Source of the DNA: SXOA01 sp046153945
GTDB lineage: Bacteria; Planctomycetota; Planctomycetia; Pirellulales; Pirellulaceae
DNA: 64,000 nucleotides
Assembly (NCBI GenBank): GCA_046153945.1
Contig: JBJXFF010000002.1
Span: 95,344-159,343 of the forward strand
Direction: 5' to 3'
How positions within the stretch are numbered: position 1 is the stretch's first letter; every line of letters begins with the position of its first letter. Below, one piece after another: positions 50,624-58,340 of this stretch. Below the pieces are notes generated by a model. It saw nothing but the letters and a program-made list of their open reading frames with translations. It had not been told where the DNA came from and made no database searches. The translations under genes and the position numbers were made by a program.

Positions 50624-51919
50624 TCACTCCTTATCCTTCGCGACCCCCGTCCTTCGCAAGTTGCCGCGAAACATAGGCCAGACGCCTGAGCCTTTGCCAA
50701 CGGATAGGGCGTACGCCCGTCCGTAGTTCTCCGCGCGAGTTTTGTCGGAAGTTCCCTTCCCCGCGACGAAGAACGCGTCTAGCGTGCCGTTACCGTCGAA
50801 GTCGGCGATCACGGGGCCGCTGTCAAGCATTTCGTAAACGTGACCTTTGGTCGTCGCATCGAAGGCCCACAATTCACGACCTGTTTTTCCTTCCACCGCG
50901 CGAAACTTGCGGTCGCTCGCTCCAAACAGCAAATCCGGCAGACCATCGCGGTTGACATCTGCCGCTGCCGCTCCTCGGCCGACGCTGCCATAGCTGGCCG
51001 TTTTCCAGAGTTCTTTTCCCGCCAAATCAAACAGGTGTATCCGTCCGCTGCAGACGGCAATTTCCAGCGCACCGTCGCCCTCAATGTCGATGAGCGTGGT
51101 CGGCGCGAACAAATAACCTCCCGGCTGCTTCGTCCAAATCGGCTGGCCCTTGGCGTTGAGGAGCGCTAGGTCTCCCTCAATCGAAGCGGCCACCAGTTTC
51201 ACACCCTCCTTGGACTCGATGACAGAGACGCCGTGATACATGTCTCCCTGCATGGCGTGTTTCCACAATTCATGGCCATCCTTGCCGCTTAGCGCTCGCA
51301 CACATTTGTCTCCCCGCCAGGTTGTCACCAGCACGTCTAGCTGGTGATCGCCGTCAAGATCCACGAGCGCCGGTTCCGACTGAACATGGCCAGGGATCTT
51401 AACGGTCCATTTCTCTTTCTGCGTCGCAGCATCGAGTACCACCACTCGGCCATGGCGATCAGCCATCGCCATTACACCGATCACGATTTCCAGCTTGCCG
51501 TCACCGTCCAGATCGGCCACCGCGGGCGGTGAGTCCGTGGAATTCGGCAGCTTCTTCTTCCAGACCACCTTGCCTGCGGCATTCAAGCAAAACAGTGTTC
51601 CCGTCGAAGAGTCCGCAGCCAGCACTTCAAGCTTCTTGTCACCATCCAGGTCCACCAGCGCGACTGAAGCATCAAATGGCCCCCCTTCAGATTTGAACTT
51701 CCACAGGACTTTGCCGTCCTTGGCCTGAACGGCATACAAATGCTCGTCATTGAAATACGTCCCAAAAACCAGCACCAGATTGCCATCGTTGGCCAGGTCG
51801 CCAATCGCTCCACCACCATAAGAAGCGCTGGCCAGGTCGAGTTGCCACAGTGGTTTTGTCGGTGCTTCCTGGGCAAGGACAGAGCCACCCAGCAGCGCCG
51901 ACAAGATAATCGCCTTCAT
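50624..51919 (-). CDS. Secreted FG-GAP/VCBS beta-propeller protein
   Basis: This 431-residue protein has a signal peptide (MKAIILSALLGGSVLA) and about seven repeats with the calcium-type loop D-x-D-G-D-x-x-L-E (VALVDLDGDKKLEVLAAD, VADLDGDGKLEIVIG, LVDLDGDHQLDVLVTT, ADVNRDGLPDLLFG, ADFDGNGTLDAFF). This is a seven-bladed FG-GAP/VCBS propeller, with PQQ-like W-x-x-x-L elements between the loops. It likely binds calcium and a partner outside the cell. It is convergent with the amidohydrolase and divergent from the Fae-like gene. Confidence 0.9.
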   Translation of the reverse strand: MKAIILSALLGGSVLAQEAPTKPLWQLDLASASYGGGAIGDLANDGNLVLVFGTYFNDEHLYAVQAKDGKVLWKFKSEGGPFDASVALVDLDGDKKLEVLAADSSTGTLFCLNAAGKVVWKKKLPNSTDSPPAVADLDGDGKLEIVIGVMAMADRHGRVVVLDAATQKEKWTVKIPGHVQSEPALVDLDGDHQLDVLVTTWRGDKCVRALSGKDGHELWKHAMQGDMYHGVSVIESKEGVKLVAASIEGDLALLNAKGQPIWTKQPGGYLFAPTTLIDIEGDGALEIAVCSGRIHLFDLAGKELWKTASYGSVGRGAAAADVNRDGLPDLLFGASDRKFRAVEGKTGRELWAFDATTKGHVYEMLDSGPVIADFDGNGTLDAFFVAGKGTSDKTRAENYGRAYALSVGKGSGVWPMFRGNLRRTGVAKDKE

Positions 51920-52014
51920 TTTTCTACCCCCATCTTTCTACCCAACCGCCGATATGGAAAATCAAAGACCGGCAAAGAACCAACGATCTCGCACCTTAGC
52001 AGAAGGAATGCCCG

Positions 52015-52626
52015 ATGGCCAAGAAAAAGCGGCCTTCTAAACCAGTCAGGTTGATATCTCGCAAGAAGTCCAATGAGCGGATCATTCTCCGCACGGGCGA
52101 AGCCCTGGTGGAAGGTGACCCCGCCTGGTCGGCTGCGGAGCCGGAGGTGGTAATTGGGGAGCTGGATGGGCCGGTGGGTTATGCGATTGCCAATTTGCTC
52201 GGGGACCAGGTAAAGGGGCATTCGCGGGTCTTCGCGATTCTCAACAGCGACGTGCAGATTCGTCCCGTGACGCTCATGGTCAGCAAAGTCACCGTCAAGA
52301 GCAGCAAATACACCAACATCCTGATGGGTACCGTGCAGGCCGCCATCGCCCACGGCGTACTCGACGCAGTCCGTGTGGGGGACATTCCCAAGGAGAAGGC
52401 GAACGACCTGGGGATCATCGTCTCCGTCTGGCTCGACCCCAGTGTCACCAATGCGGACATCAAGATCGACTTCGACCTCCTCTTCGAAACCAACCGCGCC
52501 GCCATGGCCAAGGCAATTCACAAAGCCATGCACCACGAGCCGGGCATCGACTGGCTGCTGGCGAACCAGGACAAAGTGCCGCACTATTTCCATCAGCTGG
52601 CGCTCGATGGAAAGCTCGATCAATAA
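52015..52626 (+). CDS. Formaldehyde-activating-enzyme (Fae) homologue
   Basis: This 203-residue protein has a lysine-rich N-terminal extension (1-22), then the Fae fold beginning GEALVEGDPAWSAAEPEVVI (from 28). It also has VTLMVSKVTVKSSKYTNILMG, matching the Fae NTLMFNKVTI block, and HGVLDAVRVGDIPKEKANDLGII, matching the VQDAVAEGIIPADEAD segment. The active-site histidine of Fae (AHIDL in the family) is replaced here by Glu42. Fae condenses formaldehyde with tetrahydromethanopterin; this variant may have a different role. It is followed 145 nt later by a molybdopterin oxidoreductase gene, consistent with C1 metabolism. Confidence 0.82.
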   Translation: MAKKKRPSKPVRLISRKKSNERIILRTGEALVEGDPAWSAAEPEVVIGELDGPVGYAIANLLGDQVKGHSRVFAILNSDVQIRPVTLMVSKVTVKSSKYTNILMGTVQAAIAHGVLDAVRVGDIPKEKANDLGIIVSVWLDPSVTNADIKIDFDLLFETNRAAMAKAIHKAMHHEPGIDWLLANQDKVPHYFHQLALDGKLDQ

Positions 52627-52771
52627 CCAAGGTGAAGTTTCCCGAAATGCACCAAATTAAAGGTTGCAGTTGGAAAACGCTCTCATTATTTCTTCGCTGC
52701 ACTCCGTACGTTCGCTTCATCCCGCCCTCACCTCGGCAAGTCCCGCCACGCTGAGCTAAAATGACGGCATC

Positions 52772-54991
52772 ATGAAAAAACTATCTTCAGGCGGTGGCTG
52801 GCGGGCCATTTGGTATACGTTCAAGAAGGCCCGCGCCTCCGGCGGCTTTTGGGCGATGTGGAAGGCGATGCGAAGCAAGAACGCATGCAAGACGTGCGCG
52901 CTGGGGATGGGGGGACAGAAGGGAGGGATGGTGAATGAGGCGGGGAGCTTTCCCGAGGTCTGCAAAAAGTCGTTGCAGGCGATGGCTTCCGACATGCAGG
53001 GTGCGATTAAGCCGGAGTTCTGGAGTACGTATTCGACGGCTCAATTGCAGGCGTTTTCGCCGTACGACCTCGAATCGTGCGGGCGCATTGTGCAGCCGGT
53101 GGTGCTGGAGCGGGGGAGCGATTATTACCGGCCGATTACCTGGGAGGATGCGATCAGCCGCATTGTCGGCAAGCTGAAGAGCGTCACCCCGAATGCGACA
53201 TTCTGGTACTTCAGCGGTCGAAGTTCCAACGAAGCCGGGTTCTTGCTACAGCTCTTCGCCCGCGTGTATGGAACCAACAACGTCAATAATTGCAGCTTCT
53301 ATTGCCACCAAGCGAGCGGTGTGGGGCTGCAAACTTCCGTCGGCAGCGGCACGGCGACGCTGACGCTGGAGGACGTGGAGCATGCGGACCTCGTCTTCGT
53401 CATCGGCGGCAACCCCGCCAGCAACCATCCGCGGCTGATGACGACGCTGAAAAACGTCCGCCGCCGCGGGGGGCACATCATCTCCATCAACCCGGTGATC
53501 GAAACCGGCCTCGTCAACTTCCGCGTCCCCAGCGACCCCTGGTCGCTCCTGTTCGGCACTAAAATCACCTCGCTCTATGTCCAGCCGCACATAGGCGGCG
53601 ACCTGGCACTCCTCGCCGGCATCGCCAAGCGGATTGACGAGATGGGAGCGCAGGACGAAGCGTTTTTGAAAGCCCACACCAACGGACACGAAGAGTGGCT
53701 GACACGAATCCGCGAAACGCCGTGGAGCGAGATCCACGAGAAGTCCGGTGTGGGGCAGGCGGAGATCGACAAGATTGCGGAACTCTACGCAGCGTCGAAG
53801 TCGACCGTCTTTAGCTGGACGATGGGAATCACGCATCACGCCCACGGGGTGAAGAACGTGCAGGCCATCGCCAACCTGGCCCTAATGCGGGGAATGGTCG
53901 GCAGGCCCCATGCGGGGCTCCTCCCCATTCGCGGCCATTCCAACGTCCAGGGCATCGGCAGCATGGGAGTGACGCCGAAGCTCAAAGATGCGATTTTGGA
54001 GAAGCTGCAAAGTGAGTATGGATTGAATCTGCCGAAGACTCCCGGCCTCGATACGCTGGCCTGCATGGAAGAAGCGGAAGCAGGGCGGCTGAAGACGGGC
54101 TTCTGTCTCGGTGGCAATTTGTATGGGTCCAATCCGGACGCCAAGTTCGCTGCGGACGCCATCAACAAGCTCGACCAGATCGTCTATCTCAACACCACGC
54201 TCAACACGGGCCACGCCCACGGCCTCGCCGGGGAAACCATCATCCTGCCGGTCCTCGCCCGCGACGAAGAGCCGCAGCCGAGCACGCAGGAGTCGATGTT
54301 CAACTACGTCCGCCTCTCCGATGGCGGCCCGCGGCGGCACCAGGGGCCGCGGAGCGAAGTGGAAATCATCGCTAGAATCGCCCGCGAAACGCTCCCCCCC
54401 GGCAGCGCGGCCAGCGGGGCGCTCGACTGGCAATCGATGGAAAGCACTGGCAAAATCCGGGAAGCCATCGCCAAAGTCGTTCCTGGCTTCGAGCAGCTCG
54501 CGACCATCGACAAGACCAAACAGGAATTCGCCCTCCCCGGCCGCATCTTCCACCAGCCGAAGTTTCCCACGGCGGATGGACGGGCGGTGATGCACACGCA
54601 TGACTTGCCGGAGCTGCCTGGGAATGAGAATCAGCTGCGGCTGATGACCGTGCGGAGCGAGGGGCAGTTCAACACGGTGGTCTATGAAAACGAAGACATT
54701 TACCGGGGTCAGGACCGGAGAGATGTGATATTGCTGCACCCCGATGACATGGTTCGCTTGGGACTTCAAGAAGATCAGCGAGTCACCGTCAGCAGCGAGA
54801 CAGGCTCGATGCGGAACATTTTGGCGAGAAACTATTCGGACATCCGCGCCGGCAATGCGCTGATGTACTATCCGGAAGCCAACGTCCTCGTCTCGCGCCA
54901 CGCCGATCCGCAATCGAAGACCCCGGCGTTTAAGAGCATTTTGGTGAGCGTGGAAGCGGCGGTGAAGGAATTGCCGCAGGTGGTGGGGTAG
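52772..54991 (+). CDS. Molybdopterin oxidoreductase, FdhF/YdeP-like formate dehydrogenase family
   Basis: This 739-residue molybdenum enzyme has an N-terminal cysteine cluster, C39-x2-C42 (KNACKTCALGM) and C64 (FPEVCKKS), that could bind an Fe-S cluster. The large molybdopterin-binding region follows, with FWYFSGRSSNEAGFLLQLFA, NNCSFYCHQASGVGL, VIGGNPASNHPRL and LPIRGHSNVQGIGSMGV, as in the YdeP/FdhF-type family. The C-terminal dinucleotide-binding domain (LRLMTVRSEGQFNTVVYE) is present. The metal-ligand candidate is the cysteine in the SFYCHQ block. It should oxidise formate or a related C1 compound. It lies downstream of the Fae homologue. Confidence 0.88.
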   Translation: MKKLSSGGGWRAIWYTFKKARASGGFWAMWKAMRSKNACKTCALGMGGQKGGMVNEAGSFPEVCKKSLQAMASDMQGAIKPEFWSTYSTAQLQAFSPYDLESCGRIVQPVVLERGSDYYRPITWEDAISRIVGKLKSVTPNATFWYFSGRSSNEAGFLLQLFARVYGTNNVNNCSFYCHQASGVGLQTSVGSGTATLTLEDVEHADLVFVIGGNPASNHPRLMTTLKNVRRRGGHIISINPVIETGLVNFRVPSDPWSLLFGTKITSLYVQPHIGGDLALLAGIAKRIDEMGAQDEAFLKAHTNGHEEWLTRIRETPWSEIHEKSGVGQAEIDKIAELYAASKSTVFSWTMGITHHAHGVKNVQAIANLALMRGMVGRPHAGLLPIRGHSNVQGIGSMGVTPKLKDAILEKLQSEYGLNLPKTPGLDTLACMEEAEAGRLKTGFCLGGNLYGSNPDAKFAADAINKLDQIVYLNTTLNTGHAHGLAGETIILPVLARDEEPQPSTQESMFNYVRLSDGGPRRHQGPRSEVEIIARIARETLPPGSAASGALDWQSMESTGKIREAIAKVVPGFEQLATIDKTKQEFALPGRIFHQPKFPTADGRAVMHTHDLPELPGNENQLRLMTVRSEGQFNTVVYENEDIYRGQDRRDVILLHPDDMVRLGLQEDQRVTVSSETGSMRNILARNYSDIRAGNALMYYPEANVLVSRHADPQSKTPAFKSILVSVEAAVKELPQVVG

Positions 54992-55058
54992 GCGGAAGCC
55001 GTCGGGTTAAGGCGATGGGCGTGGTGCGGAGTACTATGTACCGAGTACCGGCGAATGA

Positions 55059-57167
55059 CTACGGCGTTGGAGTCTTCGTCTTCCCCAACTCAATCTGCTT
55101 AAAAATCGGCAAGTGCCGGTAATAAACTTCCAAGCAGCAAATGGAGAGGCTGGTTTGGTAGATGCGTCCACCGGCGTAGGCGTGTTGGTCGCGGGGGGCC
55201 CAACTGCCGGCGGCGTGGCCGCTGGTTTCTTGGGAGCGGGTGAGGACGTCCCGCATTTGGACGTTCCATTTCTCCCAGTCTTCGCCGCCGAAGTGGTGCA
55301 GTGTCTGGGTGCCGTAGTACCAGTAATAAATGTTCGGAGTTCGGTCGCTCGGCAGATGCTCGTCCGACAGCCAGTGAACGCCGCGGCCCAGGGCGGGGTT
55401 GTCTTTCTTCCAGCCGAGGTACATGCGGCAGAGAAGTCCTTCGGCAGTCATCGCGGGGGTGACTCCGTGGCCGCGCTGGTAGCCGTAGAGAGCGCCATCC
55501 TTCTGACTGACCCCTTCGAGATAAACTTCGGCCATTCCCAGCGTGTCGGCGGGGACCGTCAAGTTTGCTGCTCGAGCGCTTTGCAGCGCCATGAGTTGCC
55601 AGCCGACCACACTGGTATCGCCCGGCTGGGTCGGCGGACCCGGCTGATACCGCCAGCCGCCGTCCCGATACTGAGCCTTCACGATGAAATCAACGGCCTT
55701 TTGAGCAGGAATGCGAAGCTGCTCGTCGCCCGTCATGGCGAAGGCTTCGCACAGGACGATGGTGGCCTGGCCGTGGGTATACATGCCGCTGTTGTCGTTG
55801 GACCCGGCCCGGAGGTCGCCGTCTTCTCCTTGGTTTTCCAGCATCCAGCGGAGGCCGCGAGAGACCGTGTGCTTGTACTTGCCGACGAGATGCGTCTGTC
55901 CCGCGCCGAGGAAGGGCAGCATGGCGAGTGCGGTGCCGGCGCTCTTGCCGGCGACCCCACCCTGTCCATTACAGTTGCACTTGGCGGCAGTCTGAAAACC
56001 GTTGACGCTCCAACTGCCGTCGACATTCTGGTGAAGAGAGAGCCACTTGAGGCCGCGGGCAACAGAAGCTTCGGTGAGGGTGGTTCCCCCTTCCTTCGCC
56101 ACCATCTCCACCCGCAGCCGCGGGTCGCGGGCGGCCATCACGCTCCGAATGCCGTTGGGGTTGCCAACTAGCTTCCTGACTTCCTCCAGCGGCGGCAGGC
56201 TCTGCACCGGCTCATTGAGGCGAAGTTCCTTGGCGTCCTGGGCCGCGGCGAGGAGGACCTGTCGTTTTTCGGGATCCTCCAAATCGGACTTGTTGGGAAC
56301 GGGAAGATCAAACTGGGAATCATCCTCTTGTTTGATTTTGAGCGTGTCTCCCCCTTTCTCCCGCTCGGGGGTGGCGGCAGCCGAAAGGATGATCGTCTCG
56401 CCCCGGTCACGCTCTTTCTCCAGCGGGATCAGCCCCATGAGCGTGATGGCCACCATGTGGACCAGCATGCTGACGAGCCAGGCGGGAGTATCCTTCAGCA
56501 CCTTGTAGAGCCAGGACGAGGCGCTATCCGCTTTGCGGCGCTGCGCCGGACGACGCCGCGGCTGTTGGGGCGCGGGGCGCGGAGCCGGTTGAACGGCGGC
56601 TGGTGCGGGCTGAGGAACGGGACTTGGTGCCGGAGCCAGAGGGGGCGCAGGTGCTTCTTTGAACCGGGGCTGACGTGCTTCCGGCGGAGCGGCGGGAGCG
56701 GCTGCAGCAACCGCCACCGGCGCGGCCGCTTCCTCCCGCTCCTTGAGGAGTCGCATCGCCTCCCGTTCCTGCTCCTGGGAAAGCTCGATGCTCGCTCCGC
56801 ACTTCCAGCAATCCGCCGCCATCAGCCAGAGGCGGACCGACATCGGAGCCCGGCAGTCGGGGCAGGCGCACATCAGCACGTCCCCCTCCAGCCAGAGCGT
56901 GCCGGGGGAGCGTTCCGACTGCGGCTTGCCATTGGTCTTGCGGGGGGGCCGCGGAGCGGGGGCCGAAACCTGGGGGGCCGCTTCGGGGAGTTCGAAGGGG
57001 GCGCTCGAATTGAGGTCGATGAACGGCACCTTGGCCGCCGGCTGGGTCCGGACCGCCGTCCCATCCGGAGGGGTCAGCTCCAGCGGGAGATAGTCAAAGC
57101 CGATCTCCTGCGGCCCGAAGCTATGCTGCAGCTCCGAATCCTGCGTTTGCGTCGCCATGCTGTTCAT
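55059..57167 (-). CDS. Zinc-ribbon, single-helix and terpenoid-cyclase-fold protein
   Basis: This 702-residue protein is in three parts. The N-terminal region (about 1-170) contains a zinc-ribbon-like CACPDCRAPM...CWKCGASIEL pair set. A Pro/Ala-rich linker leads to one membrane helix (about 228-248, WLVSMLVHMVAITLMGLIPL). The C-terminal domain (about 370-690) has alpha/alpha-barrel repeats of the prenyltransferase/squalene-cyclase-like type (GLKWLSLHQNVDGSW, GLRWMLENQGEDGDLR, FIVKAQYRDGGWRY). The cyclase acid motif DxDD is not visible, so it is likely a non-catalytic or binding fold, common in planctomycetes. The upstream GGGGGAACCTG supports ATG 57167. Confidence 0.85.
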   Translation of the reverse strand: MNSMATQTQDSELQHSFGPQEIGFDYLPLELTPPDGTAVRTQPAAKVPFIDLNSSAPFELPEAAPQVSAPAPRPPRKTNGKPQSERSPGTLWLEGDVLMCACPDCRAPMSVRLWLMAADCWKCGASIELSQEQEREAMRLLKEREEAAAPVAVAAAAPAAPPEARQPRFKEAPAPPLAPAPSPVPQPAPAAVQPAPRPAPQQPRRRPAQRRKADSASSWLYKVLKDTPAWLVSMLVHMVAITLMGLIPLEKERDRGETIILSAAATPEREKGGDTLKIKQEDDSQFDLPVPNKSDLEDPEKRQVLLAAAQDAKELRLNEPVQSLPPLEEVRKLVGNPNGIRSVMAARDPRLRVEMVAKEGGTTLTEASVARGLKWLSLHQNVDGSWSVNGFQTAAKCNCNGQGGVAGKSAGTALAMLPFLGAGQTHLVGKYKHTVSRGLRWMLENQGEDGDLRAGSNDNSGMYTHGQATIVLCEAFAMTGDEQLRIPAQKAVDFIVKAQYRDGGWRYQPGPPTQPGDTSVVGWQLMALQSARAANLTVPADTLGMAEVYLEGVSQKDGALYGYQRGHGVTPAMTAEGLLCRMYLGWKKDNPALGRGVHWLSDEHLPSDRTPNIYYWYYGTQTLHHFGGEDWEKWNVQMRDVLTRSQETSGHAAGSWAPRDQHAYAGGRIYQTSLSICCLEVYYRHLPIFKQIELGKTKTPTP

Positions 57168-57480
57168 CAGGTTCCCCCGTCTGGCCGCAGCAGCTCAATG
57201 GCTGCCGAAGGGGGAACCTGTTTCAGTAATTCGGAAAAATCTGGTGCGTCTTTAGTCTACCCCGCCCCTCCGCCCCGGAATAGCAACCGGCATGCCACCC
57301 CACGCTGGAGTCCCGCCTTCAGGCGGCCAGTCACCCCTGATTCATTGGATTCACAGCCCATTTTTCAGAGACTTACGACGATTCAACATTTCCTAAACTC
57401 TTAAGCCATAACCACCTGCGCTGATTCACGTCGCCGTAACCTTGATTCACAAGCCGATTCCTGATTCACGGCCTTCGCCC

Positions 57481-57745
57481 CCGGCGAGCTTGTCTCGCCG
57501 GAGCGTAGGTTTGGCCACCAGAAGGCGGCACCAAAAAATCACCGCTACCGGCGGGCTTGTCCCGCCGGGGCGATATTTGCGGTCGATGCGGCGCACCAAA
57601 ACATCGCTCCGCCCGGACGAGCCGGGGGGTGGCGGGGATGGACACCTCTTATCTCGTTCTGGTCTGGCAAACATCGCTCCGGCGGGGCGAGCCCGCCGGG
57701 GGCGGCAGCCCATGCCTCCCGCAGGACGGCCTTCCCAGGCCGCGC
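57481..57745. repeat. Cluster of GC-rich hairpin repeats
   Basis: Three 21-nt hairpins, CCGGCGAG-CTTGT-CTCGCCGG (57481-57501), CCGGCGGG-CTTGT-CCCGCCGG (57548-57568) and CCGGCGGG-GCGAG-CCCGCCGG (57679-57699), each have a perfect 8-bp stem and 5-nt loop. A degenerate fourth copy lies around 57608-57625. Between them, related strings (GCACCAAAAAATCACCGC, GCACCAAAACATCGCTC, GGCAAACATCGCTCC) recur, giving units of about 58-73 nt. The last unit runs into a GGACGGCCTTCCCAGGCC palindrome related to the 51-bp element. Confidence 0.72.
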
Positions 57746-58160
57746 GATTCCCCGCTAGCCACGCCCGTGATACAGGTTTTCACGTCGCCGTTTCACGGAC
57801 TTGCGTCCAATCGCCTCGCCGCAACTCTTGCGCTGGCAAGGCTCTGCGGAAAATCGACTCGCCGCAAGTCTGATACACGCACCCCTTTTCTGATACACCC
57901 CCCTGATCCTACGGGGACGCCCCGATCAGCACCTCCGTGTAAGAACTACCAAGTCTCAGGGCTGCGGATTTCAATTCCTACCGGTCGCGGTCATGGTCCG
58001 CGCGCACTTTCTCCCTGATTATCCACAACGTACATCTGAATTGTCAAAGAACTGCCGGATTCTCGCCGGCCCGATATAATCACATTTGTATACTTCTCCC
58101 AAGTGTCCGTCAATTCCCCATTCGGGGAGGGTATGGGGGTCCCATTTGTTCTCCCCCGTT

Positions 58161-58204
58161 CGACTCTTTCATTCGCTACCTTTATTCGGCTTATCGCCGA
58201 CGCA
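58161..58204 (-). repeat. Left arm of 44-bp inverted repeat flanking the J-like/PA14 gene
   Basis: Read on the minus strand this arm matches 61659-61702 (plus) at 41 of 44 bases. The shared core reads GATAAGCC, then AAAGGTAGCGAATGAAAGAG. The arms are 3.5 kb apart, point outward-inward in opposite orientation and enclose a single gene. The similarity ends sharply beyond each end. Confidence 0.85.
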
Positions 58205-58340
58205 CCCTGACCCCTTTATCTTCTCTGCGTCTGCCTAGACCAAGCAGCATTCACGCGGAATATTGAACAGCAAGTAGTAGCCGTAGGCGATAGGTAGTGT
58301 TATTTTGCCTTTTGCTCCATTTTTCTCGCGGGAGGCCGGC

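Larger units (their letters stand above)
57168..58340. other. 1.17-kb gene-free, repeat-rich stretch
   Basis: No protein-like open frame is found. The stretch contains repeated GATTCAC words (57337-57475), a cluster of GC-rich hairpin units at 57481-57745, CTGATACAC repeated near 57868 and 57889, a perfect TATAAT at 58075-58080 with only a weak -35, and one arm of a long inverted repeat at 58161-58204. A consensus DnaA box TTATCCACA lies at 58019-58027 but is isolated. The promoter of the J-like/PA14 gene should lie in the last 300 nt. The remainder looks like degenerated repeat or mobile-element DNA. Confidence 0.6.

Noticed and set aside
57481..57745. CRISPR-like array
   Set aside because: Repeat units are GC-rich hairpins of variable length, not exact direct repeats, and no cas gene is present.
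58019..58027. Consensus DnaA box TTATCCACA
   Set aside because: A single perfect box without a cluster, an AT-rich unwinding region or a dnaA/dnaN neighbour is not evidence of a replication origin.
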